Assembly (NCBI GenBank): GCA_029168955.1
Contig: JAPDOI010000040.1
Coordinates: 1,116,001-1,180,000 of the forward strand
Direction: 5' to 3'
DNA from: Aplectana chamaeleonis
Lineage: Eukaryota > Nematoda > Chromadorea > Rhabditida > Cosmocercidae
DNA: 64,000 nt
Part shown: one piece after another, positions 9,855 to 21,389 of the stretch
Numbering within the stretch: position 1 is the stretch's first letter
How the letters are laid out: the number at the start of each line of letters is the position of its first letter
Made by a program: the position numbers and the translations under genes
Notes under the pieces: generated by a model
Told to the model about the DNA's origin: nothing
Seen by the model: only the letters and a program-made list of their open reading frames with translations
The model's database searches: none

Positions 9855-10348
9855 TTAAAGGCAGTGTTCACGATGAAAAAAGTTTTCGAAATTTCACTAG
9901 GATTGGGTAGTGGAGGGACACTCTGTAACGTTAACGTCGAAAGAACGCATGAAAACGAGCCAGGAAGAGCCCCAAAAGAGCCCGAAGTTGCAAATTCGAG
10001 CGCATTGAAAACCCCAAAAGCGCATCACACGCCCACCGACGTGAACAAAAGAATGCTCGAGATCGTTAGATGAGCGATGATTTTCAATCATTAGCCCCGT
10101 TCTTCCCTTCATTCTCAGCTTCTCTCTTTACTCAGGTCAGCTCGAATAGATCGGCTGCAAAAGACGGAAGTTACAAGCCTCGGACAACTCGTCCACCATG
10201 TTTCCATAGCTCAATCTTTGAGGGACCATACCTGCGTTCACAGAAGGCCTTGTATGATTTCAGAGACATCATTGGAATCAGCAAAGGGCCGTTTTCAAGC
10301 TGGGCGAAAAAACAGAAAAACGATTTTCATCGTGAACACTGCCTTTAA
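9855..10348 (+). mobile_element. TTAA-flanked MITE, subfamily 1, copy B
   Basis: Ends are TTAAAGGCAGTGTTCACGAT in inverted orientation, with TTAA at 9855-9858 and 10345-10348. The interior shares the ~150-bp GAAGCCCCGTTCTTCCC to GAGGGACCATA region with copies A, C, D and E. Copy E (28909-29414) is its closest relative here, inverted. Confidence 0.8.
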
Positions 10349-10349
10349 A

Positions 10350-11050
10350 CAACCTTCACCTCTCGCACCGCTGTCTCCATCCCAACGAGCCTATTGTCGG
10401 AACATTGTTATTTACTATTGCTGCAGAGTTCGTTCAAACACTGAGCTGACCGAACTTGGTAATGAGTTCGTGTTTAAACAAGAATGAGCCGTTTGGAACC
10501 GCGAAGCTCTGTACCGAACGTCAACATACTACATAAACATTATAGCATAGTACTTGGGTGGGGTGACATGCATGATTTTGACATCCTTCCGAATTTGGAG
10601 ATTTCAGGCGATACGACACCTTCCGGACACATTTTTTCCTCCTTTCATTAATGAGGTGACTTGTGATAGCGATAAAGCCTGTCTATACTTCTATGACTAT
10701 CGTGAGTTGATACTTTTCAATAATTATTTCAATAAATGTGTAGTATTGGTTGTGCCACTTATAAAGAATAAAATTGGCCTTGATAAGGGAAAAGGTTGCA
10801 GCATGCTATACATACCTCTCCATCAGCGCTGCTGAGAGAAAAAGAAGGAAAAGAAAGGCATGAAGTGTTTGAGAACGATTATAAATTCTTCCCTCGAAGC
10901 GGTCTAATGTTATGAAGTCCCCTGCTGCTGGAAGTTCTGAAGCTGAGCATATTCACTGCCTTCCATCAGTATCTAAGACACTGTTCACGATCAATGTAGT
11001 TTCTGAGTTTTCAAATAAAAACAATCATGGCAGCCGCCAGAAGCTTGGGC
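10350..11050. other. No recognised gene; one diverged MITE end
   Basis: AT-leaning unassigned DNA. A diverged subfamily-1 terminus (AAGACACTGTTCACGATCAA) lies near 10975 with no partner end found. Confidence 0.4.
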
Positions 11051-11051
11051 T

Positions 11052-12336
11052 CGTTGGGGTGGAGACAGTAGTCCGAGAAGTGAAGGTTGTTTAGGATACC
11101 TGAGTGGGAAATGGTGAAGTTCCCACTAGACCTGCAACTTCAAAATTTAACGCCTTCTTAATCCTCTTGTTTTGCATTCTAAATATTTTTATTCTTCAGA
11201 AATTGTTAATTTTGAAACATGATTTTTTTAATTAGGTGACTGCTTTTTGAAAATCATATTTTTCGATGAAATGATCCACCGAGGTCACAAAAAATTTCCT
11301 TTGAGATGTCTTGAAGTCAAATTTTTTTGGAATATTTTCACGGGCGCATTGTAAAAACTATCTGCTTTTCGCTCATAAAATGTTTGCCCACCAAGATGGA
11401 TTTTTGGAAATAGTTGTTTCCTGAACCTGCATGAAATTTCGCGTTTATTAACGTTTTCACTTTGAAAAAAATACGTTCCCAATCTCTCAGCCGACTTAAA
11501 TTTACGAAATAACATTTTCACTCAAAGCAATCAGTTTTTCATTCATAACTTTTTACCCCTTGAAATAGGCCTTTGTTGAAGACTCTTTTTGGAATCTATA
11601 CGAAATTCTGCATCAAATAGCGTTTTCAGGTTCAGCATATACGTTCCCACTCTTCCAGCCGATTTCAGTTTATAAGTGCTTTTTTTTTGTCTAAAGCCAT
11701 TGGTTTTTCGTTCATAACTTTCTAAGTTTTGAAGATGGACCTTCTGTGAAAGTTGTTTTTCGGATTCCCACAGAATTCTACGTTGAAAAGTGGAGCCGAG
11801 TCCCAATGCTGGCTTCAATAGAACTGCGTCCCTGATTTACACCATAGAGGCGAGAGCACCCTCGGGAGATTACTCTGGTAATGGCTGGCTTATGGAGCAA
11901 GTAACGATGTGAACCCGGTATATCGTTTTTCGAGAACAACCTTCCCCGAAGCTTTGACGGAGACTTCTCTTAGCGTTTAAAAGTTATTAATGAAAAACCG
12001 GTAGCTTGAGGCAAAAAAAAGCACTTTATGCACTGAAACCGGCTGGAAGAGTGGGGGCATAAACTTCGAACCTGAGAACGCTAATCGATGCAAATTTTCA
12101 TGAGAATTCAGAAAACAACCTTCTCTAAAATCCTATCTTCAAGGGTAAAAAAGTTATGGACAAAAAAATCGGCAATGACACCAATCCCAGCATGAAAATG
12201 ACTTGCACGAATGTCGGGTCATATTTATTCTTTTTCGTTCCGTTTTCCCGGACGTTACCGGTTTTAACAGTGCTGAAAGTTCCCTCCTTCACCTGCCCAA
12301 AGTTGAAGGTGTGTGGTGTACCCGGCTCCACTCAAC
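11052..12336. mobile_element. K-family palindromic element, copy 2
   Basis: It begins CGTTGGGGTGGAGACAG and ends as the complement of CGTTG-GTGGAG, giving short terminal inverted repeats. The interior has the same modules as copy 1 (GTTATGGAC, CGGCTGGAAGAG, GAAAACGCTA), with a central block (11790-11890) carrying GTGGAGCCGAG. At 1,285 bp it is the shortest copy and has no nested insertion. No coding capacity is visible. Confidence 0.7.
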
Positions 12337-13515
12337 GAAGCTATGGTTAGAGGCACAACAGCGCTGAAAAACGAATTCAATCGCCTTCTAAGAGGCAAAG
12401 AACTTTGTAACTGCAGTTACAGTCGTCGGCAACGTGAAAGCGGTGGTGTGTTTGCGTAATTCCCTGAGCATTATAGTTCTACTCTGGACGAAAAGACCTA
12501 AAAACGGAAAGATTCGAATGACCCTCGTTTTTGAAGTCCGAATTTCGAATAAAACCTATTCGAATTTATGGTTTTTTTTTAAATAGTTTCGAATTGTCAA
12601 CCCGAACAGAACCCAGTTGTGCAGTCAGTGTGAAGAAAAAACCAACCTATTACTCTGTTCAAAATGAGAAAGATGTGCTTTCATCTAAACGTGTCCACGG
12701 GGCTTTTAAGGCGCTCCACACGAATACGAAATCCGTGTTCAGATTTTTGAGAGATAACTGCGCGTTTTGGAAGGCACAATAGGAACAGAAAACTACCGTC
12801 CTAAGGTTTAAATTTTTTGAACCAGCCAGTTTTATTATGGATCTCCAAGAGATAGGAAATACAATTGGTTTTCTGCAGATGTGTATAATGATCAGAACAC
12901 TTTCCTCGTGAGTGAACAATGCATTACATGTTTATCCACTGGGATGGCCACGGGCGGCGCCGTCGTGCTTAGTCCGGCCACAGAGAAGGGGTTTTTCACA
13001 CCCGATTCGAATGATGTAGTTGCGCACCGACTGGGCTGGCTACAGCCAATCGGCCGAATATGACGGGGACCTGAAAGAATAAGTAGACATTAGGAAAAAA
13101 TACTGCATGCAGCCGAGGCAATCGTCAAGGAATTTTGAACTCTGCTACACGCGACATGGCGCCAATGACTTCAAATTTATCAGGACGAGATTGGGCTTGG
13201 CAAATGATTTCAGAATCTGTTGATGTTGTCAGGCTAGCCAAACGGAACACGCGGTCAACCGTACACCATAGACCTTGCGTGCAGTCAATAAATAAATAAT
13301 TAAGTAGAGCAACGACGAGGCAGATATACTGCGCTTCTTCGCGTCAAACTCCGCTCCGCAATCGCTTACTAAGACGCTTCGCGGGGGTACGCGCCTGAGC
13401 TGGACAAGTTTCTAGCGCCGATCAGCTGATTGTGGGTGGTTTTCCATTTTCGTTATTCTTCTTGGTGTCTCCTCTGATCAAACCCTTCTTTTGTGTTCCT
13501 TCATATATTGCAGTG
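12337..13515. other. No recognised gene
   Basis: Unassigned. Short frames only. CATATATTGCAG before the CR1 ORF1 remnant resembles a nematode 3' splice site but has no supporting exon. Confidence 0.4.
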
Positions 13516-13519
13516 TTAT

Positions 13520-13917
13520 ATGCTACAGGGCAATGGAACTCGTGAGCGGATCATAAAGGTGTTCCTGTCAAACCAAGGCCTTCGTGACACCTTAGTGGCT
13601 CACATGCGTAGTGGCCGGCAGAGCCTTACTCAGCGTTTTGTTCAATCGTACTCCTGAATGGACTATACTGCCGAAGAGGTGGGTGTGGACAGAGCGCTGC
13701 GTAAGGAAGCAGGTGAACGAAATGGTAGGGAAGGCAAGCTCATTTATGTCGTCCGGGATTTTGACATTGTCAAGCTCAAGTCTCCGCGCGATCTCCCAAG
13801 GCGTCAGGACGCCGTCATACCTCCCACTGGGTCCTGCCCTCTTGGACCTAGTGATGAGACTGCCGCCAATGTCATGAATCTTCAGGGACATCCCTCTTCT
13901 CAGAATCAGGCATAGCC
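13520..13917 (+). pseudogene. CR1-like LINE ORF1, C-terminal fragment
   Basis: Plus-strand codons from about 13529 read GTRERIIKVFLSNQGLRD, then an LVAHMRSGRQ segment, then a TGA stop. After it, MDYTAEEVG...DRALRKEAGE and GKLIYVVRDFDIVKL continue in the same frame to a TAG near 13915. This is the arrangement I recall for the C-terminal part of ORF1p (nucleic-acid-binding protein) of CR1-like LINEs in nematodes. A single nonsense codon divides it, and the N-terminal half is missing. The endonuclease remnant follows at 14019. The family call is from memory. Confidence 0.65.
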
Positions 13918-14018
13918 TATTACCGGTGCCACCCTCGCAGATACTCCACCATTTTCTGGCTTTATAAGCCTAATCCAACACCCCAATCATCACAATTTTC
14001 TTCAAAAACAATCTATCT

Positions 14019-14731
14019 TTATAATGCACGTTCGATTTGCAATAAATTACCTGAACTGCATCGTTTGCTTTCGACCGACCCGCTCATGATTTCATCACAG
14101 AAACGTGGTGTAAGTCTGATTTTATTCATGATGCCACGATATGCTCCGACCCAGGTTTTGACTTGTGTAGATGCGATAGAGAAAACAATACAATTGGGGG
14201 TAGTATTCTTGCCCTGGTTAAAAGTTGCCTGCCACACCATCTAATTTCCGCGATTAATTTCTCCCTCTATTGTCAGTGCATCGTTTTACCATTAACAGTA
14301 TGCAAGAGTCCACTTACATAATTCTTTTCTATCGTAGTCCTACATGCGAGTCAGTGGCCTTTCATGAAGCATTAACTTTTGTATGTGAAATTCTTGAAGG
14401 AACATCTAACTGTATCATTCTAGAAGACCTGAACTTTCCGTCAATTAACTGGCTGGATGCAAACTTTTCAAACAGAATACATGGATCCGCCCGCGAGTTC
14501 CACGATTTCTGTAATGAGTATGCTTTTTCTCAACATGTCAATATTCCTACTATCGGAGTCCATATATTAGACATCGTATTGAGCAACACTCCTGGTATCG
14601 TAAATGATGTACGTGTTTTAGAACCTCGTCCGTCTCTGATCACAGAACTATTTCTTTCAAACTTTGCCTCGATGTTAACGAAGAATCCTCCTTTGATAAC
14701 AGTCCTGGTCGGCTTCTTTGCTCGACAATAA
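14019..14731 (+). pseudogene. CR1-like LINE endonuclease (ORF2 N-terminus), decayed
   Basis: Apurinic-like endonuclease domain of the EEP fold, which nicks the target to prime reverse transcription. Readable pieces in shifted frames: YNARSICNKLPELHRLL (about 14022), then WCKSDFIHDATICSDPGFDL (about 14106), then a 153-codon frame (14270-14731). The last holds FYRSPTCESVAF, a CIILEDLNFPSINW motif (the usual GDFN is EDLN here) and a conserved-type ILDIVLSNTPGIVNDV segment. The SDH catalytic motif expected near the end is not recognisable. No reverse transcriptase follows. Upstream is the ORF1 fragment in the right order, so this is one truncated element. Confidence 0.75.
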
Positions 14732-14946
14732 CTATCTTCTCCAGAGTGGCTACGCTAGTTTACAGTACTGATCTCAACTGTATGAAAAATCTCTGAGATA
14801 TTTTGATTCGTCGGGTCTGAGCGAATGGTCAGCGATATATCTCGATTTCTGCGCTCCAACAGACAATAACTAAGAAATGGAGCAAGAGCGACTTGCAAAG
14901 GCAGATCAACTTGGTCGAAAGCATGCCAAATCGAGTATTTGTTGCA

Positions 14947-15441
14947 GTTAAAGGCAGTGTCCACGATAAAAACCATGTCTGATTTTTTGATGGAGATCGG
15001 CAGCTGCGGGGCCTAGCACAACCGTAACGTTGAAAAAACTAAGAAAAATGAGCTCGGAACGGTCCCCTACGTCCCCAAAGTTGGACACCCGTCAGCTCGT
15101 TACACCCAGATGCACTTTCCACGCCCACCGACGTGAACAAAATGGATGCTCGAGATTGTGAGGTGAGCGATGGTTTCCGATCAATAGCCCCGTTCTTCCC
15201 TTCATTCTCAACTTCTCTCTTTACTCAGGCCAGCTCGCATACATCGGCTGCAAAAGACGGAAGTTACAAGCCTCGGACAACTCGTCCACCATGCTTCCCT
15301 AGCTCAATTTTTGAGGGACCATAACTCCGTTCCTAGAAGGTCTTTTACGATTCCAAAAACATCATTGGAATCAGCATAGGACCGTCTTCAAGATAGGCGA
15401 GAGAGCAGGGCAATGATTCTTATCGTGAACACTGCCTTTAA
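14947..15441 (+). mobile_element. TTAA-flanked MITE, subfamily 1, copy C
   Basis: Left end TTAAAGGCAGTGTCCACGAT (14947) and right end the complement of TTAAAGGCAGTGTTCACGAT, with TTAA at 15438-15441. At 495 bp it has the same interior core as copies A and B (about 15170-15320). It lies 216 bp past the CR1 remnant. Confidence 0.8.
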
Positions 15442-16214
15442 GGTGCGAGTAGGGCATATCGGCCATTAGATGTGTGAAGACACAGTTTTAGCGAACGAGA
15501 AATCCGATTTGACCCAGGAGTGTCCTATCTTTTTGATACGCGATTTAAAATATAAATTTATTCTAGAAAAGTGCACAAACATTCTATCTAACCCAAAAGA
15601 GGTATACGGGGGTTGTTTCACATTCTGATCACAGTAGTATTGGCGAAAAAAATCTATCTTGCTCAACAAACACGAGACCGACAAATTCAAGGGGTGTCCT
15701 ATCTTTATGATACGCCGTGTATTTTGGTCAGTGATAAGAGATAAGGTTTGGGCGACCTAACGTACGCTACTCTATCGCTACCCTTCTCCCTAGGAATCAA
15801 TGAAGCGATAGAGTAGTTTTCCCTAGGTGCATCGGAAATGGTTGTTGACAAGTCTATGGGCTATACTTGTTAACCAGATTCAGCAATACGGTATAAATAA
15901 CTAGATGACAGCATAAGACTGCTAGCTTGTTATAGAGTTGTTCTTACAGCTAAGGTGATTGTTGTTGACAAGTGGATGGGCCTCAAGTTGCTATCCACAT
16001 AGCAACAACTTTACCGTGGTTCGTTACGGCGACAAGCAGAAAGTTGTTTTGAAAGTCGAAATCAAGTAAGCGAAATTGTTCTAACAGGAAGCCTCCACGA
16101 CTGTGGAGTGATCATCGGATTTCTCAACAAAGAGAACCATGACTGCGGTTGCTGATTCTCTCATTCCCACATCTAAGCGTGTTCCTAAAAGGCAACGAAG
16201 GAACAATAGTGGGA
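15442..16214. other. No recognised gene; minor repeats
   Basis: Contains a small IR with CTACTCTATCGCT/AGCGATAGAGTAG arms (15769-15815) and two copies of TTGTTGACAAGTnnATGGGC (15842 and 15962). The segment at 16100-16250 is partly repeated at 23600-23760. Confidence 0.45.
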
Positions 16215-16707
16215 CTGACCATTTTGTCAAACGCATGTGTTGAAGAAGCAAATGTAATTGATATTGAGCAGTGTTATATAATTGTATATTTTGCTATACA
16301 GCAAATTTGTTGAAGTCTAATGTTTATTATATTAACTGCGATATATCAATTACAGAGATCCACCCTACTCCCTACCCTTCTGTTTGCCAAACTGGGGGTC
16401 TTTGACCCGCTCCTTGCACCATTCAGTGGTTGCGAAGCGAAGTTTTGCTGGGTCAGCAAGCATACATACAGAAAAGAACAAGAAAAAAGAAAGAAAAAGA
16501 AGGAAATTTGTAAAGAACAGGTTGTATTTCGTCAAGATATGCTACAGGACTACTACTGTGTACGTTTCTGCAATGGTGTCCATTTGGAATCACCCCAATA
16601 GACTCAGGAAGACAAACTCTCGAATTCTTTATGGTGAGAAACCCCTTTTTAAAAAGGCCACAAGGACGCAAGTAGCATACCTTTGTCATCAACAGACGCA
16701 AGAGAGC

Positions 16708-16855
16708 TAACATCGGGATGCATCGTGAAGAGACTTCGCGTTAACTGTTGAAGGTTGGAGCAAACTCGATGCACCTGTGTTGCAGCATATGGCGCCAAGT
16801 TCGCGCCAACCTTCAACAAGGAACGCAAAGTCTCTTCGCGATCCATGCCGACGTT
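16708..16855. mobile_element. Hairpin MITE, GATCCATGCCGAC family, best copy
   Basis: An almost complete 148-bp palindrome. TAACATCGG starts the left arm and CCGACGTTA ends the right arm. Inner blocks GAGACTTCGCGTT and GTTGAAGGTTGG pair with their complements, and a CATATGGCGCCAAG block lies near the centre. Other copies: 6150, 44430, 50891. Confidence 0.8.
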
Positions 16856-17029
16856 ACATGAATTGTTTATGGCAAATGCGTCTTTTGCAATTGATCGATT
16901 TCTCGAAGTTAACCACTCCATTTCACCTTTCCGGTATAAGTTCGTCTATTCCGTTGATAGAACACCTTTCTCAGCGATTCATTTTGTTCATGAATCTGCT
17001 AACTACATTTGTTTTACTCATTCTCTCTG

Positions 17030-17078
17030 TGTATGTGTGTACGTGTGTATATGTAAGTATGCGAGTGTGTATGTGTTC
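17030..17078 (+). repeat. TG-rich microsatellite
   Basis: Irregular (TGTG/TATG)n run. Similar runs occur at 19838-19858 (CA-rich) and 30186-30256. Confidence 0.8.
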
Positions 17079-17289
17079 TCAGACAGGGCGACGTTTCGAA
17101 CGGCGGCCGAACGCCATTATATAACACTGCTTCATATCAATTACGATTGCTTTCTACCATTCAGCTCCTATCTTGATCTCCGGTTTAACCGATTGCCTTT
17201 TTTGATCAACGAGCGCGAACCCACTGTCAACGTGTTCCACGCCTGATCAGGAAAGGTCAGTTGCCGTTCAAGAGCTCGCAGCGACCGCC

Positions 17290-18060
17290 TACTTGCTGTT
17301 TCCCCTCCCCTGGACTATCTTTTGCCTAGTTGAGTGCTGCTTAGGCGCGCTCCTAGGCAACCCCTCCACTAGAGTTGAGTTGCAGGCCTATACCCGCTCT
17401 CCTCACTATCGATACTCGATATCGAACAGCTAGTAGAGTGCGAATTGATTCGCACTTCTGGCATTTATTCACGGCTAGTAGAATGCGATTTGACTCGCAC
17501 TCCTGGCATTTATCAATAGCTAGTAGAGAGTGCATTCATGCACACTCCTGGCATTTATCTATGACTAGTAGAGGGCGCACAGATGCGTACTCCTGTCATT
17601 CGTATGGGTTTGAGTTGATTTGCGGGTTTTTCGCAGTCCTCACCTTCGAAGAACAGTCTGCCTGTGTCCTAGTGAGTGCTGCTTCGCTGCACACCTTGGA
17701 CTGCGAACTGAAGTAGACGGCGCTTATGCGCCTCCTTCATGTCTATGCAACTGTTCCTTGACCGCAGTGCCTAGGGAGAGGTGGTGTTCACCGCGCTCTA
17801 GATAGCAAACTAACAAGTTTTTGCGTCAGAGTCTGAGGTCGTAGCAAGCGTAATAAGGCATAACTCATGCGCTTCAGTAAATCTCTGTAGAGCCTCATGC
17901 TCCAGGATTGACAGGATTAATTAGAATGGATTGCGGAGCTTGCTCGACATCTTCTAGTTTGTCATCTATGACCGTACTAGAGCCTTGTGCTACGGGTCAT
18001 ACAGTGGTTAATAAGCGTTGATTGCGAAGCCTTGCTTCGCATTTCTCTTGTATACACAGG
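17290..18060. repeat. 45-bp-period hairpin array
   Basis: Four well-conserved units start at 17430, 17475, 17520 and 17565, exactly 45 bp apart. Each reads CTAGTAGA, then a short stem-loop, then CTCCTGGCATTTAT (with variation). The stems differ but still pair: GTGCGAA/TTCGCAC (17438-17455), TGCGA/TCGCA, GTGCA/TGCAC (17530-17543) and GCGCA/TGCGT. Units 3 and 4 add outer GAG/CTC pairs around one mismatch. More diverged units with paired stems follow, e.g. GGCGC/GCGCC (17719-17732) and TGCGAAGC/GCTTCGCA (18023-18041). Frames here are products of the repeat. Function is unknown; a transcribed structured-RNA array or a structured satellite are both possible. Confidence 0.7.
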
Positions 18061-18865
18061 ACCAGCGGGCTTTCTCAAGGGAGCGAAATAATCGTTACTA
18101 GCGAGACCTAGCAAAGTTTTCGCTTAAGAAAACTTTGACGTGCGCCAACTTCCTGACGCATATTAGCTTGTCAACTGACTTCCGTCTACCCAAAAGTTGC
18201 TGCCCGTATGGACTTTCCTAAACAGAGCAGACTGCCGGACATTTATATCTGGGCGTGGGTATATGAAAATATCCGATCAAACCGCAAAAAAAAAAGAAGC
18301 CAGCGGTAGATCGGTTGTTACCTGCACCAAATTAACGACCTCTGCCATCCCCCCTTCCTTTATGTCGCAACCCTCTGCCCTTCCCTCCGATTTGCAAATT
18401 CCCAAGCAATTATTCTCGCTTTACCATTTCTGTCACGATAAGGAAAAATGCACTCGCATTTTAGGTGCTGTTTCCCTGGTTGGCCAACACCATGCCCTTG
18501 TTCTCAATAAATGAAATATGCACGTGTGTGTTGATGTTTTATGAAGCAGATCTTGATAAGCTCGGACTTTCAACATACATAAATCTGGTTTAGGAAAGTT
18601 AGTTAATCGAAATGACTGAGCGGTTGTAATGAGCGACGAACAGGGGTGTGGAAGTGAAGCTGTTGCTTGTTTCCCCAGATTGGCAAGGAAAAGTCTGCGG
18701 AGTTCTGCGCCCCCCTCAGAACGCGTCGCACGCTTCTCGAGATACGTGTTCTCAAGTTTTTCTTTGCTACAAAAGGGTTGAAATTTGGCATGGAAAAATT
18801 GACGAAATCTCTTTTCTTTAAAGTTCTACATTCTTGGTGACGTTGGGCACACTATCATTGTTGTC

Positions 18866-19562
18866 TTGCACTCATTCTATGAAGTCCTGCACACTCCCAC
18901 TTGGATCCTGCACACATTCTATGACGTCCTGCACACTGCCATTTGGGTCTTTCTGTGACGTCCTGCACACCCCCCCCCACTTGGGTCCTGCACACTTTCC
19001 ACGACTTCCTGCATACTCCCGTTTGGGTCCTGCACACTTTCTATGACGTCCTGCACACTCCCATTTGGGTCTTGCCCTCTTTTTATGACGTCCTGCACAC
19101 TCCACTTCGGGTCCTGCACATATTCTATGACGTCGCGCACACTCCCATTTGGGTCCTGCACAGTTTCTATGGCGTCATGCATACTCCAATTTGGGTCCTG
19201 CACACTTTCTATGACGTCCTGCACACTCCCACTTGGGTCCTGCACACATTCTATGACGTCGTGCACACTCCCATTTGGGTCCTGCACAGTTTCTACGACG
19301 TCCTGCACACCCCCGCTTGGGTCCTGCCCACATTCTATGACGTCCTGCACACTCCCGTTCGGGTCCTGCGCACTTTCTATGACGTCCTGCACACTCCCAC
19401 TGGGGTGCTGCACACTTTCTATGACGTCCTGCACATCCCCGTTCGGGTCCTGCACACTTTCTTTGACGTCCTGCACACTCCCGTTCGGGTCCTGCGCACT
19501 TTCTATGACGTCCTGCACACTCCCGCTGAAGTACTGCACACTATCGCTCACGTCCTGCACAC
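18866..19562. repeat. 42-bp minisatellite (about 16 units)
   Basis: The unit is two related 21-bp halves: TCCTGCACACTnnCTATGACG and TCCTGCACACTCCCATTTGGG-like. The near-constant GACGTCCTGCACACT recurs at most units. One short unit near 18950 has lost part of a half, and a C8 run follows it. Because 42 is a multiple of 3, several frames on both strands stay open (e.g. minus strand 18919-19560 with a VQDPnGSVQDVIES-type 14-residue repeat). This openness alone is not evidence of coding. Confidence 0.9.
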
Positions 19563-19599
19563 TCTACAAACCTAACGATTGTGTATGGCGTCCCATCCA

Positions 19600-21140
19600 C
19601 TGCTACTGGAAACCTATCGCTTTGATTAGAGCCTAGCCCTTCTAGCGCTAGATGAATCGCAGAAGTTATCATGACCCACGGCCAAAAGTGCGCCCCACGG
19701 ACAAACACGGTTGCCCCGAGGCACGTAAGAGGTGACTCGGGCTGATTTTTTGGTAATCGATATATGTCCTACCCACCTAAATGTTGGTACCATTTCATAC
19801 AAGTTTTGATCGGCCACTCCTTGGATCCGCAGGACACACATACATACACACACACACATCGGGACATAACTGTCTTAAGTATAAGGAAATGTTTTTGAGA
19901 ATAAAATCCATGTTATCTGTCTTGTATACAGGGTATATTCGAGTTGTTGGGCTATCATTTGCCACAACTTTTTGGTAGGATGATGAACAATCCTGACCAA
20001 GTTACAGTACCACAGGCATTAGAGATTTCTTTCTATACTGCGAACCTCAACAAAGGTCTTGTTCCCTCGGTGGGCAGTCAAAAAGAAGAGAGGGGGCGAT
20101 CAGGTCAAGAGACCCGCTAGTCATGTGGTTTGCTTGAATACTGGTATAATTTTGGAGACTCACTGTCTCAATGAGATTCCATTGCCTTGGTTCTCACTGA
20201 AACAAAGATCGGAAACATGATATATCTGACTGAAGAGCGTTTGCGGTTCCGTCAAAGGAGCACGTCAGAATTATGGTATTACTATCACACCTAGAAAAAA
20301 ATCTAGACTAGCATAAATCCGGGAATAATGGTTTTCCGAGCTTGATCGATGATTCTCTCCATACATCCAGTCATCATCAAAACTGAGCCAACCTGGTGTG
20401 AATTTTGAGATGACTGTTTTTCCCTCTCTCGTTGGTTGAGATCAGCAAGTAGAGAGGACTCCTCGAAACCCCGGGCTTTGGGGAGACTCTTCCAGCACGC
20501 TATTTTTCAAGGAGAATGTCATCTGATTTGTCCCCTTCACCGTAACAATGGTCATTCTTTTCGAGTGACTGAAGGGCGGGGACAATCGGTCCGAAGGAGC
20601 CATATACGTGTTAGGCAATGTGAAGAGAAATCATAGTTGCTTCTCAATACAGTTGCTACTGCTTTACATACGTAAGTCCACCGTCCAGGCCGGTGGTACA
20701 ATCTGCTGCCTGACCAAGTCAGTTAGGAATCGATATCGGGGTCAGCATAGGAAGGACAACTTCTATGTCAATCTTTCCTTGAGACCGGCAACTAGAAAAG
20801 GAGTCGCTGGAAAGTATTATCGCTAGTGATATTCACCAATGAAGGTTTGGTAACTTCATACCAGCAGTTGAACCACTGGATTTCCGAGCAAGTTATCTCT
20901 ATGTGATTATAATTTCGGGGTGAGAATCCGTGAGGGTTTCTGCACAGAGATGTGAAGTTAGAATTATCGCAGGTCTAACAGCCTGCAATAACTTACGTCT
21001 CATACTTATCCTAATTGTTGGTCTACTGGACCCAAAATTCTACCTTCGAATTACTTAACGGCTGCACATTTATCACTTAAATTTGATAATTAAAGGGACA
21101 GCATATTGGTAGCGTTTGAACAGGACTCGCGTTATGGCGA
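19600..21140. other. No recognised gene
   Basis: Unassigned DNA with a CA-rich run at 19838-19858. Short protein-like stretches occur around 20160-20830, but I cannot place them in a family or join them with credible splice sites. Confidence 0.4.
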
Positions 21141-21143
21141 AGA

Positions 21144-21386
21144 GTACAGTTGTCCGCAATGTTAATAGGACATGGTGCGGTTGCGGACTCGCCCTAAATT
21201 ACGGTAGATTCTGGCACTTTGCCAGATTTCGTCATCGATCGGCGCCAACCGTCGTCTCTCTGCTCACGAGAATATCAGCTGTGGCGCTGATCGATGACGA
21301 AATCTGGCAAAGTGCCAGATTCTACCGTAGTTTTAGTGCGAGTCCGCAACCGCACCATGTCCTATTAACATTGCGGTCAACTGTAC
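21144..21386. mobile_element. 243-bp near-perfect foldback element
   Basis: It starts GTACAGTTGTCCGCAATG and ends with the complement of GTACAGTTG-CCGCAATG. The arms run about 105 bp with very few mismatches (inner block ATTCTGGCACTTTGCCAG). The spacer is around 21245-21285. No coding capacity. High arm identity suggests recent origin. Confidence 0.8.
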
Positions 21387-21389
21387 ATA

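Larger units (their letters stand above)
16215..17272. repeat. AATTGATAT inverted-repeat family, copy 1
   Basis: The left part (16225-16350) carries AATTGATATTGAGCAGTGTTATATAATTG-type sequence. The right part (17107-17150) has the complement, ATTATATAACACTGCTTCATATCAATTAC. The stretch 17120-17272 is repeated inverted at 25087-25215. The interior holds the hairpin MITE at 16708-16855 and a TG-rich microsatellite at 17030-17078. A composite of inverted repeats; ends approximate. Confidence 0.5.

Noticed and set aside
8935..10348. Frames with the APFFPSFS-type peptide in several TTAA MITEs (e.g. 8935-9198, 10070-10348, 15133-15324) as a conserved protein
   Set aside because: The frames end at different points and many changes are nonsynonymous. 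The conservation follows the shared non-coding MITE interior.
16755..17246. 163-codon frame
   Set aside because: It runs through a hairpin MITE arm, a TG microsatellite and an inverted repeat, so it is an accident of repeats.
18919..19636. Long frames over the minisatellite as three overlapping genes
   Set aside because: The 42-bp period keeps any stop-free frame open automatically. At most one could be real and nothing selects among them.
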